Shown here one piece after another: positions 33,171 to 46,678 of a stretch of DNA of 64,000 bases (position 1 is the stretch's first letter; each line of letters starts with the position of its first letter). Origin of the DNA: Lota lota (Eukaryota; Chordata; Actinopteri; Gadiformes; Lotidae). The notes under the pieces are model-generated. The model ran no database searches. It saw only the letters and a program-made list of their open reading frames with translations, and was not told where the DNA came from. A program made the translations under genes and the position numbers. The DNA is taken from positions 4,981,385-5,045,384 of the forward strand of contig JACYXH010000772.1 in NCBI GenBank assembly GCA_026745465.1, written 5' to 3'.

Positions 33171-35499
33171 GTGAGTAGACTACTCTTTTTGTGTGCACGG
33201 TAGGCCTATTATTTGCTGGATACCGACTGTCAACAACGTTAAATTACCCCTCTCAGCGCTGGCCAAACGCAGTCCGTGCATGCACTATTGCGCACGACAG
33301 AGTCTATCCTTTCAAATGAGTTGCGTATTGTCGACTACGATGTGGAGCATCGACCACCTTTGTGGACTAAACTTGATTAAATGACGTGACTCACCAACTG
33401 AGCCTTCTTATTTAGCTTCTTTCATATAGCTGTCAGATGAGTCGGCGAAATGTTCATTTTTATTTTCAGTGGTCTTTCATTGAGAGTTAGAAAAACTATT
33501 CGCTCGGTTCAATTTGCTCTATACTTTTGGCTCCATTCACAGGGCGGATGAGACCGCCAAATGTCCCATTTCATAACATAACAACATACAAGAATAATGT
33601 TGTCTTGCCACACATTACTTTTGGAAAAGCCCAGATGGATTGCTTGTGATACAGATAAATCAGTGGCTGCACTGGATGCAGAGATCCTCAGGGACTGGAT
33701 AAAATGCCGTTGCTTGTTTACTTTAGAGCAGTTGTGAAACACATTACCCTTGTTTGCCATGCCAGTCAGTGTTTGGCCTTGGCTAAGTGAAACGCATTTT
33801 GGTTGATTAGCAGCGTTTCGGTACGGTTTTCTTATGAGCTTGGACTGAACATTTTCCCAAATATCTTTGGGTAAAGGTACCCTAGTTCTATGGTGCAAGT
33901 GTCCTAGATGGTCTAATTAGCCATCTGATCGAGTGTAAATTGTGGGAGGATTGAGGCAGTGTTTCCAATTCCAGTCACACATCTGGCTGATCATCACGGG
34001 TCCTGTAATGGGTGGGGGGATACAGGATGGTGGTGTGAAGATCCAGAGAGCAGGAGAAAGCAAACACAGGGAATTGACTAGGGTTAAGGATCTGTGCGCC
34101 ATGCAGGGAATTTGTTAAAACTAAATTAGTTCTGAGGTCAAGTCATTATTTAACAATCTTGATATTTTGGTCTGTCTTTTGGTGTGATCTCAGTTTTCTC
34201 CAACCTCCCATAGAAGTAATAACAAAGTAGTAAAAAAGGAAGGAGTTCTGATCCTAAATATTTTTGGTGAATATCTGTCAATAGTCAGATGTCTATAGTC
34301 TTTGCTTTTGATGATTGTCAATAGTGAAAACGTAAACAAACAAAGCGGCAAATTAATGAATCCCGATAATCAGTAATACACACATTTTATTGACGTTAAC
34401 ACACTGCCCCATGGTGCAGACTATAAACTACTAGATGGCACTTATTGGCTTACCTTATTTTGGCAATATCTGTTATCGCCCTAATTTTTGGCCGAACATG
34501 GGTACATAAACCAACTGGTTTACCATCACCAGTGTCAACACCCTGCACTAATCTATCATTGCCAGACCCAGAGAAGAGTGATGTCGGTCTTTCTTTTTTT
34601 TATGACTGGGTCTATCTCATCACCTGAACTGCCATGAGGTGTATCTAAAAATCCTGTGTTTATTTAGAACAGAACTGCTAAGATTCTGGTGGGAAAACCC
34701 AGTTACATAACATCTCTCTAGAGAGGCCAGACTACTGCACCATGCCCCTGAAATGTGGTCTCACGCCGGAATTGTATTTGTTTTTACTGTATTAACATGC
34801 AGTTTTCCTTTGGAACAGGTGTATTGTATATTTACTTGTTGTATATATTATAAAATTACATCCAACATATATCATGCCATCTTTAGGTGAATTGAGTGAA
34901 GCCAGTGTTATCAGTTTAAACTTTCAGAGTTGCATTGTTTAATTTTCCTACATACTTCCAGTACATACCTCTCCTATGTTTTCCTTTTGAACTTACTTTG
35001 TGCACCGCTCCTAACCTCAATTGAAACCAAAGCCTTAAGAAGGCTTTCTTAATAGATCACAGCCTATTTAACAAGTAGAGCAGCGTCGTCCTCCTCTACG
35101 GACCACTGAATAACACACACCATCCATCCGGTGACCTTGGGAAGCGCCAAACTAAGTTTACCCGGGAGAAGCAGTTAGGATGGATGGCACAATCAGTAAT
35201 GTCTACTAGCGTTCTACGGGGAGGTTTTTTTATTTATTGGAATGTAGCCATTCCAATACCACTGCGGCCTGGCTAGCATCATCATTGGTGGAGGACCTTT
35301 TTTAAATGTAGGTCAAACAAGCAAACATGGTATCCCTCACTGTAAGTGAGGAGCCAGTACACCTAAGTATAGTAATTTTTCATGGTTCATGTTGTGTATC
35401 CCCTCTTCAGAATGAGATGGTTATGATATAACCATATGATATATATATGATATAGCACAATGTCGCCTATTTCACCTTAGGCGGCTGAAAATGTTCAGC

Positions 35500-35612
35500 T
35501 TGGGGCCCAAGATCCTGGGGGCCTTCTTCAGAGGCACAACGGAGTGCCTTTTTACTCTTGTGTACTTGTACGTTAAGATGTAATAAAAGCAACTCTGATT
35601 CTGATGTGTCTT
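35500..35612 (+). mobile_element. Possible retroelement 3' tail
   Basis: The stretch ends taataaaagcaactctgattctgat, with a duplicated tctgat unit like the short tandem tails left by fish non-LTR retroelements. No reverse-transcriptase coding sequence is seen. Weak call. Confidence 0.25.
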
Positions 35613-35887
35613 AAGTTTCAAGTTAATTGAAGTTGTGCCAGTGTAGGGGCAACATGAACATCAGTACTTAACATATATATTTGTAGGAGTAGAGTGAATC
35701 AGGTGTATGCATAGGGAATCTACATTTGGCTGAAGTAGTATAACACCGTAATTTATTATTCTAATTGTATTCTATTGGCTTTGGAATCCCTACAGAACTA
35801 TATTATTTATTATACTCTCTTTTAAGAGCTCTCCAAGTTATGTAGATCATTTGAAATGCACCATGCATAAAACTAGTAGCATGGCTG

Positions 35888-35944
35888 TATATTTTAAACG
35901 TATACAGCCTTTAGTAGAGTTTTAAACGTATACAGCCTTTAGAA
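35888..35944. repeat. 28-bp tandem duplication
   Basis: The string ttttaaacgtatacagcctt appears twice in succession, followed by tagtagag and tagaaggg respectively. A simple local duplication. Confidence 0.8.
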
Positions 35945-36527
35945 GGGTTTTGAACACTGCTTGAGGTCACAGATATGCAGATTATTGCATCTTTTGACAT
36001 ACATATGCATAACCGCAATGGCTTGTTTGCAACCCATTTTTGTATCTGGTTCAATTATCCATGTATGATCTTTATGAGTAAAATGGCCATCGAGCCACAG
36101 TTTCCATGTACACTGAACTCTCTGGATTTTAATGGTTCTCAGGTGAAATTTGCAGTATGGTGTCAATAATCCCTAATATTCTTCTTTCCTCGTTCTCCAC
36201 GATTGGCCGTTTTTGGTTTGGATTATGACACCATTCCTTGCTGTTCCTGATGTTCCTGTTGCCAGAGTATGAGGTAAGAAAACCATGTTTTTGTCAACTG
36301 TATTGCTGAATGTGTGATTGTACGAAAGCTTTCTGATAGTTGATTCAGCTGGAGCCTATCAAGAAAGAGTGGTACACTGCTATTACCTAAGGTCACATAG
36401 GACAAATGTTAAAATTTGCATGTCAGATACTGCTGAATGACCTATTCGTTCACTCCCCTATGAGGTCCTCCATGCAAACACCCACTGTGTTGTGCCAAAC
36501 AGCCCTCTGCTGTGTCCTCAAGGCTAG

Positions 36528-36664
<137 letters not shown>

Positions 36665-37233
36665 TTCTTTGGTTTGTTATACCTGACCGTAATGCTGTTG
36701 AATGATGGGTGTATGCATAAACCCAGAATTTCTTGTTCCTCGTCTTACTTAAGTGAGACTAAACACACCCTGATGCTTCCAAGACACACCCAGCTGTATG
36801 GAGTCACTGGCCTTTCAGTGACTCCATTTCTTTTGAAGCTGACCAAACTTGTGAGTCTCCAGAACAATGATTTAACTCTTCTCAATGTTATCTTCAGTCT
36901 GGCCACACACTTCCTCACCCTCTTCTGCTTTCTCCAGTCGTCCTCTCCTCTTGGCGCTTGAGCATCAAACCAACGCCCAGTCCAGGCAAGAGTCCTGCAG
37001 CTGTGTTTGGTCCGGCTGGTATTTTGATGGAAGTGGCGGTGTGTGCGTTTGTTTTTCGTGCACAAACAGTTCACATGAGTGTTGTGGGGGTGGGTGAGTA
37101 GTGGTGGAGGGGGAATCCGTACAGTGTGTGACAGACAACTTCCTTCTCAGCAACATTCTTGGTCTGTGCGACAAAGTGTCAGTGTATGAAGTGGCAAAAC
37201 ACGTCATGAGGAGTTTCTCAACGGGCCGTCCAC

Positions 37234-37333
37234 AGAGAGGTCTCTCGCCCCACACCTGTCAGAGAGGTCTCTCGCCCCACACCTGTCAGAGAGGTCTCTC
37301 GCTCCACACCTGTCAGAGAGGTCTCTCGCTCCA
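37234..37333. repeat. 27-bp tandem repeat, 3.7 copies
   Basis: Units begin at 37234, 37261, 37288 and 37315 (agagaggtctctcg then cccacacctgtc). Only single-base differences separate them. The period is a multiple of three but no gene is recognised here. Confidence 0.93.
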
Positions 37334-37731
37334 GGCAGTCCCTTCCTCTCCAAGCAAGAGGAAGAGGGGGAGAGATGTGTTATCTGATGACACTCAAACG
37401 GCGTGACTCGCTGAAGTCATCCAACAGGACGGATGACATATTATTATGTTTTTATTTGTTGTTTTTTTGCTCGTTCCTTGAATGGTATGGCATTATATAA
37501 ATAAATAGTCTCCTGTGTGTTCAGTTTGTTTCCACTGTCTCTGACGGCAACCATTGTGCGTATTTACTGTTAATTATAATACAGTAGTGCACTCACAATA
37601 ACCCAACCCGGGTTCCAGTGTTCTAGTTGTAGAACTGGTCGACCGTTTGAACCGTTTAAACCAGCCCAGCCTGGTTTACCGGGTGTGGTACCCAAGAAAA
37701 AGAGGGTGCCCTTGTGGTTTCCTCTCGCCAC

Positions 37732-37827
37732 ACACACACACACGCACGCACACACGCACGCATGCACGCACGCACACGCACACGCACACGCACACGCACA
37801 CGCACACGCACACGCACACACACACAC
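37732..37827. repeat. (CACG/CACACG)n repeat
   Basis: Mixed cacacg and cacgcacg units, alternating purine-pyrimidine throughout and CpG-containing, so it is a potential Z-DNA tract. Confidence 0.93.
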
Positions 37828-38931
37828 AGAAAGAGTGATGTCACGCAGCTCCATGGCAGTGACTGCTCCACTAGCTGGGGAAACACACAGTAAAGTCAGA
37901 GAGCGCAGTCCTCTCTATTGTTTACAGCCAATAAAAGAGAAGCTGTGTCCTATGGAATAATGCCCTCCTATCCCATCCCATCACATCTCTCTCTCTCTCA
38001 CTCTGTCTCTTCCTGTCTGTCTCTCTCACACACTCAGACATTCGATGCATTCCACTGTGGCTTTTTCTGAACTAGCCATTAGCTCCGATGCCTTCAATTG
38101 CCTCCCTAGTCGCATTCCCAGCAGGCTATACTTGGACTTTATTAGCCTATTAGCTCGCTAGCTCCTACAGTTTGCCAGTGTTTTTTTTTACTTTGGCCGT
38201 GTGTGAGTGTGTGTGTGTGTTCATCATTTGGTTAATGTGGATGTGCACACAGGAAGCTTGGATGTAGATACGTTGTGGTGCCACACCCCTCCGTCCTTTA
38301 ATCTTTGGACAAGACAGTGACAACAGTCCAGAGAGTCTGGTTTGATCTGATAGCATTCAATGCAGACGGTTTGCACCAAAAAAGGTCAGCTCAATATGCA
38401 ACCCAGAACTCTTTGTTCAGTCTCTTGAATAATAAACAAATGGTGCAGCGCCTTCCATTCCTGTAGATCCCAATCAGTGTTGTGTGTTGCAAAGGGACGT
38501 CTAACCTAACTTCTGTATCCAGTGTTCTGCGAAATGACTGGAGTATAGCTCTCCCATCTAAAGCATTATGATGTCCCATTGAATCCATCACCCGGGAACC
38601 TAGAGCTAAACAAGGGTGCCATTTAACTCCGTACCCTCCAGTGCTGCGGGGCGTTGTGTACCACTCATGAGTAGAATAACCACACTTGTCGCTGTGTGTC
38701 CATCTCCAGTCCTTCTTCACCACTTTTGGGCATCATTCCCAGTCGTTGTCAGAAGAGGTTGCTGCTGTTACTGGGATGGCGGTGATGCCCCAGTAGAGAG
38801 GCAGGCCACCATGGCTGTGGCGGTGGGTGTGGGATCTTTTGGTACAGTTTGATTGGAGAGGCAAAGTAATTACCGTTGGTGACCTGGTAATCACTTTCTA
38901 TCTCCTTCAATAGCTGTATTATTTTATTAAA

Positions 38932-39170
38932 TTAAAGCTATGTTAGGCAATTTAGAGAAACCAGCAAACCAGCCAGAGCAGTTGGATACGGACCGATTTG
39001 GGCCCAATGAAATTATTGGATGGTCTTACTACAGGCCTGCGATAGCCACAAAGACATTTATTTTTATTTTTATCTTTCTGTCAAGGCTTTTGATTGCTGT
39101 TGGGATATAAAGAGAATTTAAACAAATATGACAGAAAAAAGCTTCTACAATAAATTGCCTATCCTAGCTT
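38932..39170 (-). mobile_element. Inverted-repeat element, family B (copy 2)
   Basis: Terminal inverted repeats: left AAGCTATGTTAGGCAATTTA, and the right end read in reverse AAGCTAGGATAGGCAATTTA, which differ at two bases. Length is 239 bases. Internal blocks match the element at 7334-7715 when reversed. Non-coding. Confidence 0.7.
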
Positions 39171-39534
39171 GTTGGATGGCCAAACAAATGTTCCTCGGCC
39201 AAAAAAATTTGAATTGTATTATTCTTGAATATTGATTTCATTTGCTTGCTTACTAACATTTCCGTCTGTGAAATATAATGGGTGGGCTTCCCAGTGCAGT
39301 AGATCGCCTCTGGCAGATCTAACTTGTATTGGCCTACTGCCAGGCTCAGCTTGGCACGTCTCTGTCAATCTATTGGGCTTTAATCACCGCTGCTGACCCA
39401 CTACAACTTCGCCGGCCCATCAGACCCAATAGGACTAAGTTCTGTCTGTCTGTCTGTGTTATGTCAGCCAGTGCTTGCCCTCCAGCCTCAACCCGGACAT
39501 TCCTCTTAAGCCACAACGAAGAAGCTCCTGCCAT

Positions 39535-39559
39535 CCCCCCCCCCCCCCCCCCCCCCCCC
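39535..39559. repeat. Poly-C run (25)
   Basis: Uninterrupted C run. Confidence 0.9.
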
Positions 39560-41636
39560 ATAAATATTTCCCCGCCCAGTTCCCATGGCCCCCATAGTTT
39601 CTGCACCGCACCACTTGTTTGTATACCCGAGAGTTTCTGTGGAGGCCTCTGCCTTCAGAGGTCACTTCACTGTAGTGGTGCTGGTCAGTCTAACTACAAC
39701 ATGTCACAGGATTAGGCACTGTGATGTGCGGTTATCCACGCATTATATGATGCACTTTCCTTTTTATCTAATCGCTATTTGGTGAGATTAGTCAAGTTTA
39801 TTTAAGAGAGACACATGAATGTATAGGGCAGACCTGAGTCAGCAGCATTTACAGACAAGACGCCAAACCACACATGAGGATAAGGATCCCGCACTTGAAA
39901 GCCATTTATACATATCTAAAAACTACAATCAATAAGCATAGGCAAACCTGTGAGTTTCAAGTTGTTCCGCAGAGAGCACAGAGCCATTGTTGTGTGCACA
40001 TGTGTTAATGTACTTGTCTTTCTATCTCAGCGACTGATATATTTAGAAGGAGTGTTTTGATCAGTACAACAACATAAAGCAGGCCTACTATTCCCAGCTG
40101 GACTCTCAAACCCATGAGACAACTCTGGTGTGTTGAAATGCATTAGTTCCTAATCCCTTTTGAAAGCAACCTATTATTGATGTATGCAAAAGAAATTCTG
40201 CCTATTACTCAAACCATTTTATATTTTCATCTAATTAATATCACTTTCTGTAGCACTGTACGGTTTTAACAAACCTCATCTTGACCAATATGTACTCGAC
40301 TGCTTCAGGAAAATGCTACCAACACACTTTTCCTGCCAGCTGGCTGGTTTGAAAGACAGACAGTAGTCTGGGCTGTGGGCCAACCTGACTTGATCTTATC
40401 TACCTGCATTAGAGAACCAAGATATGAAGAGCTGCATGTAGAATTATAATTAAAACAACTCCAGATCAGTGTCATCTTATTGGCTCCCTTATCCCAAGTG
40501 GTAAACATCAGATCATCTTAAATGCATTCATTCCCAGGGACTGGGAATACCAGTCACTGAAGATCCAGAGTAATTGTCTGAATGTACACATTATTTATTA
40601 ATTAATTAATTGTAATGCCCACTATTGATCAATCCAATCACGTTTCTAGTGTTTACTTGGCTTCTTGCTCTGCTTGGGAATTCATTCAACTCTTGATTGT
40701 CAGAGAATATTGACAACTTAGGCTATTCTATTGTTTCCCAATTTTACATGTTGATGTAATAAAGTTAAGTCATGTGATTATATGAAGCTAATGTCATGGG
40801 TCTTACGCTTTTAAGCAGTTTGTTGTGGCACACAATTTACTTCTTTATTATTATTATTATTTTCAAATCAGTTTGCCTGATTAGTCTTGGATATTGCATT
40901 ATGCATCTATGAATACATGCTTATTTGCGGAGATGAGGTGACTGACTGCATGTCTAAAACCAACATGCTGAAGGCTAGAGACCATGAGCTGAGTTTATTC
41001 CATTATTCCCCGCCGGAGAAAAGAACCAGTTCTAGATGAGGCCGTCGTGCTGCTGGACGCTGGGAGGAAATGCCTGTCGAGGCAGGAGGAGGAGGAGGAG
41101 AGGCTTTGTGAAGATTGGAGAGATGATAAATGAATAACCATGGTTACGGAAAGCAACTTATGAATGGTGGCAAAGGATAAACGGTATTGCTGAAGAAGCA
41201 TTCCAAAATAATTGAATAATGTTAACGTCAAAGGCTTCACACTAAATAGGAACGAGATCAATTGAAGCAAAGCTGTGAAAGCATTGAATGCCATGATCAA
41301 GAGTCTGTAGAAGCGATAGGTCGTATCCACAATGTGTTCAAGATGTATTCCCCAGAACCTTCATCCTCTTCGTGTAGTAGTGGATCCACCAAGTCCCTGT
41401 CAGCAAGCATGGCCTGCTGACCGTCTGTTTATCCACTACGGGCTGTTTGTTCGTACAACAAACACACAGGCAGTCATACACTGACAGGCTAAACAAATAC
41501 TGACAGATTTGCAGAGTCAGAATTAAGCAGTTGGGTGTAAGTGAAGCATGGAATGTGAGTGCGTGCTGTGACATGTTCCCATCATAGGTGGAATAGGGGG
41601 GCTAGATGTAAAGAAAATACTGCAAGATTCACCAAA

Positions 41637-41639
<3 letters not shown>

Positions 41640-41679
<40 letters not shown>
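41640..41679. repeat. (TG)n microsatellite
   Basis: About 40 bases of TG. Confidence 0.95.
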
Positions 41680-41681
<2 letters not shown>

Positions 41682-42398
41682 CATACTCATCCACAATGGA
41701 TTTTTAAAGCCTTCTTTTCCTCTGTCATTCACTTAGGAAAACAACAAAATCAATGGGGCTAGGCACACCAGGTGCACGGTTATGTGGATTCTATATCTTC
41801 TCCCTCAGTGGGCTAAAAGCAGATGGCATGTGGCATGCTTCCTACTACGTATTGCACAGTTAACCATGATGGTCGTTTTTCTATGTTTATCTTAATCAGA
41901 CAGTGTGCTTTCATGGTATAATCTGTATCGGGTTATAATGAGGTACTTGAGTCATAGAGCTGACATCTCTGTTTTTCACACTTTGCACAAAAATATATAA
42001 AAAGAGTGTAAAGCTTTTCACCATCTATCGGTATGAAGGTGTTTGGAACAGCGTGCATTCTGTGAATGGTTTGGGAGTAGTATGTTTTGAGTCCTAACCA
42101 TCGGCTGTAAAGATTGAGATTATAAGAAGAAGCAGTAGTGTACACATGGTGAGATCTTGGAGGGCCCACATTGAGTGGTCCTGGTTTCTAAGTTGTGGGC
42201 TCAGAGGAACTGAGAGCAACATGTGCATCTCATTGGAGGTTCAAAGAGGCCTCATGCGGCTCCTGCATCCCCTCTGCTTTCTGTCCCTTTCCCCTCGCCT
42301 TTCAAACATCTTCTTTATGCTTTCAACCTGGAGTCCTGGTGACACCGCTAACCCATTAAACCAACACAACCCCACTTTGAGGCCATCGTCTGTTCAAC

Positions 42399-42710
42399 GG
42401 CCTGACCACTCCAGAACCATCACACGCTACACCACCACAGGCTACACGGCCTGACAACGCCAGCACCACCACAGGCTACACGGCCTGACAACGCCAGCAC
42501 CACCACACGCTACACGGCCTGACAACGCCAGCACCACCACACGCTACACGGCCTGACAACGCCAGCACCACCACACGCTACACGGCCTGACAACGCCAGC
42601 ACCACCACACGCTACACGGCCTGACAACGCCAGCACCACCACACGCTACACGGCCTGACAACGCCAGCACCACCACACGCTACACGGCCTGACAACGCCA
42701 GCACCACCAT
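42399..42710. repeat. 34-bp minisatellite, about 8 to 9 copies
   Basis: The unit is caccaccacacgctacacg followed by gcctgacaacgccag. The string cggcctgac recurs at 42447, 42481, 42515, 42549, 42583, 42617, 42651 and 42685, exactly 34 bases apart. The last five units are almost identical, which suggests recent expansion. Confidence 0.95.
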
Positions 42711-43249
42711 GCTGTACCTTTATGTTTCTGTGTCTGTCTTTGTCTTGTGGGTGTTATGTATTGTTAAAATTGTGTTGGTGTTGTGTTGGTGTTTTCATAT
42801 AATCTTCAAAGATTAAGTGGACACAGGGATGCCTATTTGTGTCTTTATGGAGCTTCCTCTAGCATTTAGCAGCCATAATCAGCTAATGACTTCCGCATTT
42901 TTTACTGTCGGTTAACCTCTTCCAGTTTCTTTTTAGAAACCTGCTTGTTTGAAAAGGGGGGGGGGAGAAACATCCGGTAGCTAAAGAGAAGAGTTACAGG
43001 TTGCCATTGGCAACCTTTTTATGGACAGACACTGACATATATATTCACAGTGCTGTTTATATATAGGTGAACCTCCCTCTTGGGTTGCATTTAGGAACTC
43101 TGTTGTCGTCTTAACAGTTCTACAATATATCCTTCAAATGGAAAGGTATGTTACCACCTAGGGTTGAGTACAATTACATTTGTTTAACATAAATACATTA
43201 TTTTGTTATATAAAGTTTAAATAAAAAAAGAAGATGTAAGCTATTTTTT

Positions 43250-43290
43250 GTGGGGACTTTTATCCAAAGTTTCTTACAATACAGTGAGTT
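43250..43290 (-). mobile_element. Short SINE-tail remnant
   Basis: The string ggggacttttatccaaag followed by ttcttacaatacagtgag is the reverse complement of the teleost SINE tail. No head is visible. Confidence 0.35.
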
Positions 43291-43987
43291 CATCTACTTC
43301 TGGTATGAGGGAGGCTCTTGTGAGAAATAAAGTTGTGAATCACATGTCTTCTCAGAATGCAGTGTTATCACACATGGGAAACTCATTAATTAATTACATT
43401 AAACTCAAAGGAATGAGGAAACCAACAGCTTTTGAAGGCACCGCTACTGGCATATTATCCAGTTTGCTTTGCTCTGATGTCATCTGTTCTCACCTGCTAA
43501 TTTATTAATAACCCAGGACAGGAGAGGATATAGAAACGCTATAGAACATGGCAGAGAATACGCTTTTTAAAAGAGTTATGCTGTGATTATGCCTATTATT
43601 TGAAAAGCCATCCAGATCTGTTACGTTGACTTCCAGTTGATTTATGGGTGTTATGAGCCACACTATGGGAAATATTGATGATATCTGACTACTGACAACA
43701 TACAATGACGATTCTTGAAAGGATGGTACGACATTGTTGCAATTGAAGAAACCTTGGTTTAAGTATTCTCTTGAAGTATTAAATGTGTGCCCATATCGTA
43801 TTGCACTTTTATATGCATGCTGTGGTTATATACATAGTGGTGTTGAAAGCATTATCATTGGAGAGCATCTCCACTCCACTCTTGATCATGGTTAAGTGAA
43901 CGTTCTGGTCTTCTTGACTTGGACTATGGCTCGGACATTGTTTTCTCTGGGGAAGTCGAGGCCTACACAGTAAGTGGGACTGAAAAA

Positions 43988-44021
43988 ATGTTATGCAATG
44001 GTGGGAGCCATTGCATAACAT
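43988..44021. repeat. 14-bp stem hairpin
   Basis: ATGTTATGCAATGG at 43988-44001 and its exact reverse complement at 44008-44021, with a 6-base loop (tgggag). Confidence 0.9.
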
Positions 44022-45538
44022 CACAAAGACAATATCCCACACACATTTTAAACAAACGGGCATGATTTCATCTGCTAGACTTCATCCAGGTATGGAAAAG
44101 CAGTTCATGTTTGTTTTGACTATCCGCCACAATAAACACATGGAGCATTTATTTTCGAGAATCCAGGCTTTAGTTTAGCCTATCCAACATGCCTCTGAGG
44201 TCCAGGTTGTTGATGTATTTATAAACCCCCTACCAGTCGAATTAGCCTTCAGCTAGCCTTGATTGAATACTTCCTGCAGTACAGTGTTATCCCCGGTAGA
44301 CCTTGCTGGCAGCACCGTTGTGAAGTCGTTCCCCTCTTAGTTCTCGTCCATTAAGATCATTGTTGGCCGACTCTGAATGAGAGGTCTAGTTATGGTAATG
44401 GTGTTACCTCGGACCCTGCACCACTGCCCAGTTGGGAGCGCTGGGCATCCTGCCCAACGGGGTGCCCCTTTGTCTGAAACATTTCCATTAGAGGGCTATC
44501 GCCAGCCGGTGCTTCATCATATTTCACACATACCATTCAGTCTTTTAAAGCAGCAAAGAGGCGTTACAAATATAGCTAGATAAACTACTACAACCTCATT
44601 TTTTGGGGGGAGGGGGGTTAACATGGTGCACTTGAGACTTGTAGCGTGAGGGTTTCTCACAGCGAAGCAACAAGTATGTATCCTATGTATACCCATGTGT
44701 GCAATTTAATCAATCCTTTTTAAGGGGTTCTGCTTTGTTGTATTTGGCTCTAGTTTTTATGTGTTCAAAATGTGCGGTCACTGAACTACTCTGGTCTTTC
44801 ACCTGGGAAGTAGCCTGCATTGTACAAGAAGACATTTGAGGTACTTCCTCTTTCTAATCTATGGCCCAGTTGGGCCAAGTGGACTATACGTAGGTTTGGC
44901 CGGTTAAACTGGGTCTCTGCTGCTTGCTGATTCGTAGCTCTCTGCTAGCTGCTGGTGTGTGAGCTATTAATAGTTAGCCTGAGAATCCAGACTTTGGGTA
45001 AGCAATTAGACTTCTGCTAGCATGGAGCAGAATTGTTGTGTCATTGAAACTATGCATTTTTTACATTCTTTTTGATGTATTTCAGCTTAAACTGGCTAAT
45101 CCGCAGAGAAAGAGCCTATGTTTTAAGTGTTGCAGTGTAGCCACCGTATTGCTTAAGCTGTACTTAGTTGTTTTTTTATGTGTTCTACAAAGTGGAACGT
45201 TCTGAGGCCCATGTGACATGTCCCATTTGCCTGAAATAAATCGGAATTTATTTTAATTTATGTGATAAAAGCTTTTTGAGCTTGTTCAACTTATGCTTCA
45301 CGATAGCTGTGGAGAGAAGTACAGTACTTCTCCCAACTTAGAAATGTTTCTCAGATCTCAAATCCAATAGGATTTTCTTAACAGTAGATCAAATGGTCTT
45401 CATTCTTTTATTTCATTTCATAATCATTTTCTGCCTGTGGCCACAAATAAGACCAGTCAAGTAAAACTATTAACCTTCATATGAAGAAAGTAACCTAAAA
45501 TAGCTCAACCTAAGAAGGATCCAACAATGGCATCATGG

Positions 45539-45563
45539 CAACTGTCATCATGGATGACAGTTG
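45539..45563. repeat. 11-bp stem hairpin
   Basis: CAACTGTCATC and GATGACAGTTG are separated by three bases (atg). Perfect inverted repeat. Confidence 0.85.
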
Positions 45564-45774
45564 GTTGTTTTAACACCTCCATATCCTGTGAGCCGAGGTG
45601 CATATCTTGCAGAGGAAGTGTTAAACAGATATTGCTTGTTATCGTATACATTTCTTTCTTTCTTTTTCCCCCTGCTCTTATCTACCCATGAGTGAAGTAG
45701 TCTATAGCAATTAGTGATATTCTTGCTTTGTTAAATAGGTTGGTATGGCCTCCATAATGTTGCACAACACATCT

Positions 45775-45913
45775 TAAAGCTACACAGGGCACATTACTAT
45801 GACAACTACCAAAGCATCATTGGCATGTTTGGGTTTTTGTATATATATCAGGAATCCAATGGATGTTGCAACCTCACCGCTAGATGCCACTAAATCTTAC
45901 ACACTGCACCGTT
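45775..45913 (-). mobile_element. Inverted-repeat element, family A (copy 2, partial)
   Basis: The right end (ctagatgcca then ctaaatcttacacactgcacc) reversed gives GGTGCAGTGTGTAAGATTTAG, and the adjacent gcaacctcaccgctag matches the subterminal motif of 62663-63017 reversed. The left end is poorly preserved; internal deletion is likely. Confidence 0.5.
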
Positions 45914-46418
45914 GTCTATGTTAACTAAACATGTACTTTTCTTAATTGTACATTGTGTGACATTTATAAGCCATACTGATTGGCTCCCGTGGGATTTGAA
46001 TGACAGGATGAATGTCTTGTATTATACATCTGCAGATGCCGTGTGTCTAGCTGGGTGTATGGAGTTTTAAAATTATTTCTCATTAACTGTTATCAACAAT
46101 ATAAATTGAACAATAAATATGACACTGTAAAGGATGTTGATGCAATTGGTTTTCAGTATGGGACAATGAACGTGGACACTGACTACTAGCCTCCCAATGT
46201 GTCCGGCTCCTCCGCTGGCTTCTCTTCTGTCCATGTAGATGAGTGAGCAGGCCGTGCCCAGTCTAAATAGATATTAACATGCCCCACTGAGTGTACCAAA
46301 ACACACACTCCCCAGGGTAGCAGTTAGTTAAACAAACCAGTGGTCACAGGCCTTTGCTCAGATTGAAGACCATAGTTAGTTAGTTATTTGGTGCCATTGA
46401 CTTTCTTTTTAATAATAG

Positions 46419-46542
<124 letters not shown>

Positions 46543-46678
46543 TTCTAGTATTTTCTTTCTCATCCAGACTCAGTTTTCTGAGAATGCTGTCTCTCTGCCT
46601 CGGGCATCTTAACAGCATTCATGTTTTATTGTAATACTGTTATTCTCCACTGCTGCTCAGTGTCTCTGGGCTCTGCAG

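Noticed and set aside
36186-36268. Exon ending at gag|gtaaga near 36268
   Set aside because: The only nearby acceptor (ttgccag) leaves about 8 bases of exon, and longer readings contain stops.
37234-37333. CRISPR-like array or zinc-finger repeats
   Set aside because: The units are head-to-tail without spacers, in a vertebrate genome, and the peptide lacks the zinc-finger Cys/His spacing.
39329-39715. 128-codon plus-strand frame with a polyproline run
   Set aside because: The proline run comes from the C homopolymer at 39535-39559, and the rest shows no domain.
40995-41330. 111-codon minus-strand frame
   Set aside because: No similarity recognised, no splice or promoter context, and composition like the surrounding intronic sequence.
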